This document shows positions 59,801-64,000 of a stretch of 64,000 nt of DNA, piece after piece. The position numbers were made by a program, and so were the translations under genes. Each line of letters starts with the position of its first letter. Position 1 is the first letter of the stretch. The notes under the pieces were generated by a model. It made no database searches and was not told where the DNA came from. It saw only the letters and a list, made by a program, of their open reading frames with translations. Source of the DNA: Cryobacterium breve (GTDB lineage Bacteria > Actinomycetota > Actinomycetes > Actinomycetales > Microbacteriaceae). The stretch spans positions 1 to 64,000 of the forward strand of contig NZ_SOGJ01000022.1 in NCBI RefSeq assembly GCF_004402375.1. Direction: 5' to 3'.

Positions 59801-59896
59801 GTGGCTAACTCAGGAGAATCAGGCAGACCGATCCGCCGAGGCCGCGCACCAGTGACGAGCCGGAGCCGGCGGAACCGGATCTCCTGAGTTAGCCAC
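59801..59896. repeat. Dispersed inverted-repeat element, subfamily B, copy 5
   Basis: GTGGCTAACTCAGGAGA at the left and TCTCCTGAGTTAGCCAC at the right: a perfect 17-bp inverted repeat, the longest intact ends in the set. Confidence 0.85.
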
Positions 59897-59932
59897 GGGA
59901 GTGAGGGGGCTGCCGGACTGCGTAGCACAGAT

Positions 59933-60175
59933 CTAGTCGGCGGGCGGGCGGCGTGGCGCCCGCGGCGCGGGGGGCGGCGGCACCTGCTTCGCGGCAACGA
60001 CATCGGCGAGCGCGAGGGTGACCAGACCGCGCTTGGTCTCGACCGTGCACCCAGTGTCGGTGATGGAACGCAGGTAGCCCACGGCATCCGTCACCCCGCC
60101 CTCGATGCGGGTTCGCACCACGATTCTGGTTCCGAGGGCGGTGCTGGAGACGAAGTGGGCGGCGGCTAGGCTCAT
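59933..60175 (-). CDS. Small SH3-like domain protein
   Basis: 80 residues: LGTRIVVRTRIEGGVTDAVG, TVETKRGLVTLALADVVAAK and a Pro/Arg-rich tail. The pattern matches the N-terminal SH3-like part found before the GNAT domain in Rv0428c-type acetyltransferases, here standing alone. The start is ATG at 60175. No enzymatic role can be assigned. Confidence 0.65.
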   Translation of the reverse strand: MSLAAAHFVSSTALGTRIVVRTRIEGGVTDAVGYLRSITDTGCTVETKRGLVTLALADVVAAKQVPPPPAPRAPRRPPAD

Positions 60176-60196
60176 CCGGCTGAGCCTAGCCGCGAC

Positions 60197-60895
60197 TCAC
60201 CGGAGGCGGCTGAAGGATTCCACCTTGCGCACGTCACCGGCGATCAGGATGACGTCGTCGGCCTCGAGTTGCGTGTCGAGGGTCGTGTAGCTCCAGCCCT
60301 GGCCGGGCCGGTTGTACGCGGTGACCGTGATCCCGTGGATGGTGCGCACGCTCGATTTGCCGAGCGGCACACCGATGATCTCCTTCGGCGGGTTGGTCTT
60401 CACCAGGGCGAAGTTCTCGTCGATCTCGATGTAGTCCTGCATGACTCCGCGCACGAGGTGAGCCACGCGCTTGCCCATGTCCTTTTCGGGATAGATGACA
60501 TGCCTGACCCCGATCTGGCGCAGAATCTCACCGTGCGGGTCGCTGACCGCTTTGGCCCAGATATTCGGGATGCCCAGCTTGAGCAGCAGGCTCGCGGTGA
60601 GGATGTTCGCTTGGATATCGCCGCCGATTGCGACGACAGCGCTGCTGAAGTCCGGCACCGAGAGCTGGCGGAGGGTGTCCTCCTTGGTGGAGTCGGCGCG
60701 CACCACGTGCGTGAGCAGGCCGTTGTGCGCCTGCACGATCTCCTCGTTGCCGTCGATTCCGAGAACCTCGCTCCCGCTGGCCATGAGCTCCAGTGCGAGG
60801 GCACTGCCGAACCGGCCCAGGCCGATCACGACGATTGCATCCTCTTCGGCCATGCGCGCGGGCTGCTGGTGCCCGAACAGGGAAAACTTAGCCAA
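60197..60895 (-). CDS. trkA: TrkA-type potassium channel regulator (RCK protein)
   Basis: 232 residues. Cytoplasmic NAD/ATP-binding gating subunit: VVIGLGRFGSALALELM Rossmann motif, AIGGDIQANILTASLLLKLG, then a TrkA-C domain (about 150-232). TTG at 60895 gives MAKFSLFG, has GAGAGG upstream and overlaps the trkH stop by 8 bp; ATG at 60853 is the alternative. Partner of the membrane subunit encoded just upstream. Confidence 0.88.
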   Translation of the reverse strand: MAKFSLFGHQQPARMAEEDAIVVIGLGRFGSALALELMASGSEVLGIDGNEEIVQAHNGLLTHVVRADSTKEDTLRQLSVPDFSSAVVAIGGDIQANILTASLLLKLGIPNIWAKAVSDPHGEILRQIGVRHVIYPEKDMGKRVAHLVRGVMQDYIEIDENFALVKTNPPKEIIGVPLGKSSVRTIHGITVTAYNRPGQGWSYTTLDTQLEADDVILIAGDVRKVESFSRLR

Positions 60896-62255
60896 TGATG
60901 GGCCTCTCTTTCGGGAATTCGTACGCGATGGGGCGTTCCCGCAGGGCGATCGCCGAGGCGAAACCCATCGGGCCCAGACGGCCAATGAACATGAGCAGCA
61001 TCAGGATGACCTGGCCCGCCGGTGGCAGACCGGCGGTGATCCCGGTCGACAGCCCCACGGTGCCGAAGGCGGAGATCACCTCGAAGAGCAGTTCGTCGAG
61101 GCCGAGATCGGTGATCAGCATCAGGGCAACCGTGGAGATCGTGATCACGGCGACGGCAAGCAGCACGATCGTGATCGCCTGGCGGTGCACGGCCCGGGAC
61201 AGGCGCTTGCCGAAGACGTTCACGGCCGTCTCACCGCGAATCTCGGTGAGCAGGATGAAGAAGAGCACCGCGAAGGTGGTGATCTTGATGCCGCCGGCGG
61301 TGCCGGCCGGGCCTCCGCCGATCAGCATGAGCACGTCCATGCCGAGCAGGCTCGCGGAATCCATGGCGCCGATGTCGACGCTGTTGAACCCGGCCGTGCG
61401 GGTCTGCACCGACTGGAAGAAGCCAACCAGCAGTTTGCTCGGCCAGTCGAGCGGGCCGAGCGTGCCCGGATTGTTCCACTCCACACCGGTGATGTACACG
61501 GTGCCCGCGACCAGGAGGGTGACGGTGCCGACCAGCACGATGCGGGTGTTCATCGACCACTTCAGCGGGCTCCGCAGGTGCTTGCGCAGCTGCATGATGA
61601 CGGGGAAGCCCAGCCCGCCGAGAATCACGGCGGCGGCGATGGGCAGGCAGATGAACGGGTCCGTGGCGTACGAGATGAGGTTGTCGCTGAACAGGGCGAA
61701 ACCGGCGTTGTTGAACGAGGACACGGAGTGGAACACGCCCAGCCAGACGGCCCGGCCGAGCGGTTCGCCGTAACCAACCCAGAACCGCAGTGTCAGCAGC
61801 ACCGCCACGATGAGCTCCACGATCAGGGAGATGCGCACGACGCCGAGAACCAGGCCACGGACATCCTCGAGCCCGAAGCTCTTCACCTCGGCTGCGGCCG
61901 TCATGCGGGAGCGGAGGGACATCTTGCGGATCACGGCGAGCCCGACGACCGACGCGAAGGTCATGATCCCGAAACCGCCGATCTGGATCAGCAACAGGAT
62001 GATGACCTGGCCGAACGGCGTCCAGTACGTCGCCGTGTCGACGAGGGTCAGCCCGGTCACGCAGACGGCCGAGGTGGCGGTGAAGGCCGCGATCAGGAAC
62101 GGGGTGCCACCGGGCCCGGGCGTGGCAATCGGGATCATCAGCAACACCGTGCCGACCAGTACGGCACCCGCGAATCCGGCGACAACGACCTGCGCAGGGT
62201 GCGGCCGACTGCGCGGTACTCGCGGACCGCTTCTTCGGAGACTCAGGGATGGCAC
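60888..62255 (-). CDS. trkH: TrkH/KtrB-type potassium transporter subunit
   Basis: 455 residues, about ten helices in four M1-P-M2 repeats. Pore-like segments include TSAVCVTGLTLVD and GGGPAGTAGGIKITT, and the end SAFGTVGLSTGITAGLP. It takes up K+ across the membrane under control of TrkA. GTG at 62255 starts VPSLSLRR; the longer frame adds Arg-rich sequence without homology. Confidence 0.9.
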   Translation of the reverse strand: MPSLSLRRSGPRVPRSRPHPAQVVVAGFAGAVLVGTVLLMIPIATPGPGGTPFLIAAFTATSAVCVTGLTLVDTATYWTPFGQVIILLLIQIGGFGIMTFASVVGLAVIRKMSLRSRMTAAAEVKSFGLEDVRGLVLGVVRISLIVELIVAVLLTLRFWVGYGEPLGRAVWLGVFHSVSSFNNAGFALFSDNLISYATDPFICLPIAAAVILGGLGFPVIMQLRKHLRSPLKWSMNTRIVLVGTVTLLVAGTVYITGVEWNNPGTLGPLDWPSKLLVGFFQSVQTRTAGFNSVDIGAMDSASLLGMDVLMLIGGGPAGTAGGIKITTFAVLFFILLTEIRGETAVNVFGKRLSRAVHRQAITIVLLAVAVITISTVALMLITDLGLDELLFEVISAFGTVGLSTGITAGLPPAGQVILMLLMFIGRLGPMGFASAIALRERPIAYEFPKERPIIG

Positions 62256-62416
62256 CCGATCACTATACGGTTCACGGATGCCGACGGTCCCGGGTGTGCG
62301 GGTATTCGGCCTGCCAATTTCGGTCCCGACCAATCCGGTTCCGGCACGGCACCGGACCACAAGTGCGGCCCGGGTAAATCCGAGGCCGGAACATAACTAG
62401 TGGATAGGAACTCAAC

Positions 62417-63016
62417 ATGAACACCATCACGAAGCGTCTCAGTGCATTCGGCGTCACCGGCGTCGCAGCGACCGCACTCCTCATCGGCGGCCTGGCCGCC
62501 CCCGCCCAGGCATCAGAGCCTGACCGTTCCACCGACACGAGCTCCTCCGTCGAGGCCCTCGACACCGCCGACCTCGACGCTCTCGGCTCTCTCGCCCGCG
62601 GCGGAGTGCTGTTCGACGCCCTGACCGGCAACACCGGCGGCAACCTCCTGGTCAGCCCCACCGTGAACGGCCCGCTCGTGGACCGTTCCCTGACCGGTGA
62701 CCTCGGCGACGTCGCCTCGGGCAACGAGGTGTCGGGCAACGACGTCGGTAACGGTACCGAAATCGGGAACGGCGCCGCAATCGGCAGCGGCAACGACGTG
62801 CCCGTCGTCTCGGGCAACGACACCGACGTGACCGCGCCGGTCACAGCACCCATCGACGTTCCCGTCGACGCGCCCATCGACGCTCCCGTTGACGCTCCCG
62901 TCGGATCCGGGAACGACGCGGCACTCGACGGCATCAGCGACATCGACACCAGCGTGACCGACACGGTCGACGGTGCTCTCGATGGGCTCAACCTCGGCGC
63001 CGTTCTGGGCCGCTAA
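62417..63016 (+). CDS. Secreted acidic repeat protein, hypothetical
   Basis: 199 residues. Signal peptide (MNTITKRLSAFGVTGVAATA, cleavage after PAQA near residue 32), then an acidic, low-complexity mature part with repeats such as VSGNDVGNGTEIGNGAAIG and PIDVPVDAPIDAPVDAPV. No Cys, no sorting signal and no known domain. ATG at 62417 follows GGATAGGAAC. A strong hairpin ends the gene. It could be a surface or matrix protein; function unknown. Confidence 0.75.
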   Translation: MNTITKRLSAFGVTGVAATALLIGGLAAPAQASEPDRSTDTSSSVEALDTADLDALGSLARGGVLFDALTGNTGGNLLVSPTVNGPLVDRSLTGDLGDVASGNEVSGNDVGNGTEIGNGAAIGSGNDVPVVSGNDTDVTAPVTAPIDVPVDAPIDAPVDAPVGSGNDAALDGISDIDTSVTDTVDGALDGLNLGAVLGR

Positions 63017-63031
63017 CCACCTCGCACCATC

Positions 63032-63069
63032 GGATGGAGGACGGCTTCCCCGGAAGCCGTCCTCCATCC
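63032..63069 (+). terminator. 18-bp perfect hairpin after the secreted-protein gene
   Basis: GGATGGAGGACGGCTTCC (63032-63049) pairs perfectly with GGAAGCCGTCCTCCATCC (63052-63069), 15 bp beyond the stop. No T-tract follows. Likely a terminator or mRNA-stabilising 3' structure. Confidence 0.75.
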
Positions 63070-63195
63070 GTCGTGGGCCCCGACCGACACGGAATACCCC
63101 CCTACCGGTGGCTGCCGCGCACGGGCCGAAACCGCGATAATCTGTGTACACCGGCGAGGGGGAAACCAAGGGTGAGATTCAACGGGGGTGTGCGC

Positions 63196-63729
63196 ATGCA
63201 TGCGCACGCTTTGCGACCCCAGGGTCGATTGCTCCTTCAGTCGGGGTTGTCCGTCCTGGCCCTCGTCGCGCCCATCTCCGCCGTTCTGTTCTGGCTGACC
63301 ATCCCCACCGGAACCTGGCAGCCCGTCGCCATCGCCCAGGGCGTGCTGGTGGCCATCTGCGCACTCGCCTACCTCGCCTTCACGCGCACGATCATCCGGG
63401 TCGACGCCGACGGCATCTCGGAGCGTGGCTTCCTGGGCCGCGTCGCGAGCTTCTCCACCGCCGAGGTCGGCAGCGTGGTGCTGCTCGATCTCTACCAGAG
63501 CGGGGCGCTCGACACCCAGCCGCAGCTGTTCGTGACCGGCACCGACGGACGGCTGCTGGTGCGCATGCGCGGCCAGTACTATTCGCGCGGGGCCATGGAC
63601 ACCGTGATCGATCAGCTCGCCGTTCCCGTGGTGCGGGTGCCCGAGCCGATGACCCTGCAGGACCTCAACCGGGCACGCCCCGAGCTGCTCTACTGGTTCG
63701 AGCGACGCCTCACCGGGCGAACGGGCTAG
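63196..63729 (+). CDS. Two-helix membrane protein, hypothetical (PH-like)
   Basis: 177 residues. Helices at about 14-35 and 42-60, then a soluble part: RTIIRVDADGISERGFLGRV, STAEVGSVVLLDLY, TDGRLLVRMRGQYYSR. This helix-pair plus beta-rich tail resembles small bacterial PH-domain-like membrane proteins. ATG at 63196 has GGGGG 6-10 bases upstream; GTG at 63190 is possible. GATAAT at 63136-63141 could be its -10 box. Confidence 0.7.
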   Translation: MHAHALRPQGRLLLQSGLSVLALVAPISAVLFWLTIPTGTWQPVAIAQGVLVAICALAYLAFTRTIIRVDADGISERGFLGRVASFSTAEVGSVVLLDLYQSGALDTQPQLFVTGTDGRLLVRMRGQYYSRGAMDTVIDQLAVPVVRVPEPMTLQDLNRARPELLYWFERRLTGRTG

Positions 63730-63754
63730 CCCGTGACATCCGTTTCGCCTGCCG

Positions 63755-64000
63755 TCAGCGGCGGCGGCGGGTGCCGAAGATGCCGCCCACCACGCCGGTC
63801 AGGATCGATTTTGTGACGGATGACCCGAGCACCTGCTCGAGCACACTCTTCTGTGGGCGCGACGGTGTTCGGCGGCGCGTTCCGGGCTGCGTCTGCCGCA
63901 TCAGCCGGTCGTACTCGGCCTGAGCCTTGTTCTCGGCTTTCGCCTCGCGAACCGTGCGCGCGTCTTGCTCCTTCTCTGCCACAGCGGCCGCCTCGGCTTG
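63755..64000 (-). CDS. HerA/DUF853-like ATPase, C-terminal end only
   Basis: The frame is open to the window edge, so the 5' part lies beyond 64000. The visible 80 residues are a charged helix (EKEQDARTVREAKAENKAQA), then KSVLEQVLGSSVTKSILTG and VVGGIFGTRRRR. This matches the C-terminal tail of HerA-like DUF853 ATPases. The ATPase core is not in view. Confidence 0.7.
   Translation of the reverse strand, partial: QAEAAAVAEKEQDARTVREAKAENKAQAEYDRLMRQTQPGTRRRTPSRPQKSVLEQVLGSSVTKSILTGVVGGIFGTRRRR

Overview
The window comes from a high-GC Gram-positive actinobacterium. Gene content (HelD, LCP ligase, DUF4012 protein, dnaX-recR, lysC/asd, mqo, phosphoketolase-pta-ackA, TrkA/TrkH) and the style of the proteins fit the family Microbacteriaceae, perhaps a Cryobacterium- or Leifsonia-like genus; the genus is inference. 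Most genes lie on the minus strand and many are coupled by 4-bp ATGA/GTGA/TTGA overlaps.

Layout. 1-2.7 kb: repeats and a HelD-type helicase. 2.8-30.9 kb: one long surface-polysaccharide locus, read right to left. It starts with a Wzc-like kinase/co-polymerase (29411-30853) and its low-molecular-weight phosphatase, then a secreted protein of unknown role, WbpM, WbpL, WbpV, WbjE, WbjB, WbjC, WbjD, a Wzy-like polymerase, a Wzx-like flippase and a GT2 glycosyltransferase. Beyond an insertion-sequence graveyard (about 11.8-15.6 kb) follow three dTDP-3-amino-sugar genes (fdtC, fdtB and fdtA types), a second IS cluster (7.3-9.4 kb) that left an acyltransferase as a stump, DUF4012, ugd and an LCP ligase. 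The predicted product is a lipid-linked, Wzx/Wzy-type polymer containing N-acetyl-L-fucosamine, a D-QuiNAc/FucNAc-type first sugar and a 3-acetamido-3,6-dideoxyhexose, attached to the wall by the LCP protein.

31.0-37.8 kb: a signalling region with a NarL/LuxR response regulator, two sensor-kinase genes, thymidine kinase and a membrane protein. One sensor (31004-33430) looks like a fusion of the two proteins encoded separately by the adjacent pair 36528-37835 and 35029-36531. 38.8-50.5 kb: housekeeping genes mqo, DUF1801, a GGDEF-EAL protein, asd, lysC, recR, dnaX and YccF. 51-58.9 kb: a solitary AbiEi-like/DUF559-like protein and the xfp-pta-ackA operon, which converts pentose or hexose phosphates to acetyl phosphate, then acetate or acetyl-CoA. 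59.3-64 kb: tRNA-Ser(GGA), an SH3-like small protein, the TrkA/TrkH potassium uptake pair, a secreted acidic repeat protein, a membrane protein and the 3' end of a HerA/DUF853-like ATPase gene.

Two patterns run through the whole window and are not explained by genes. First, at least 11 intergenic elements of 75-105 bp share terminal inverted repeats built on TAACTSAGGAGA and fall into two subfamilies. Second, hexanucleotide microsatellites recur, often expanded in frame as linkers inside proteins.
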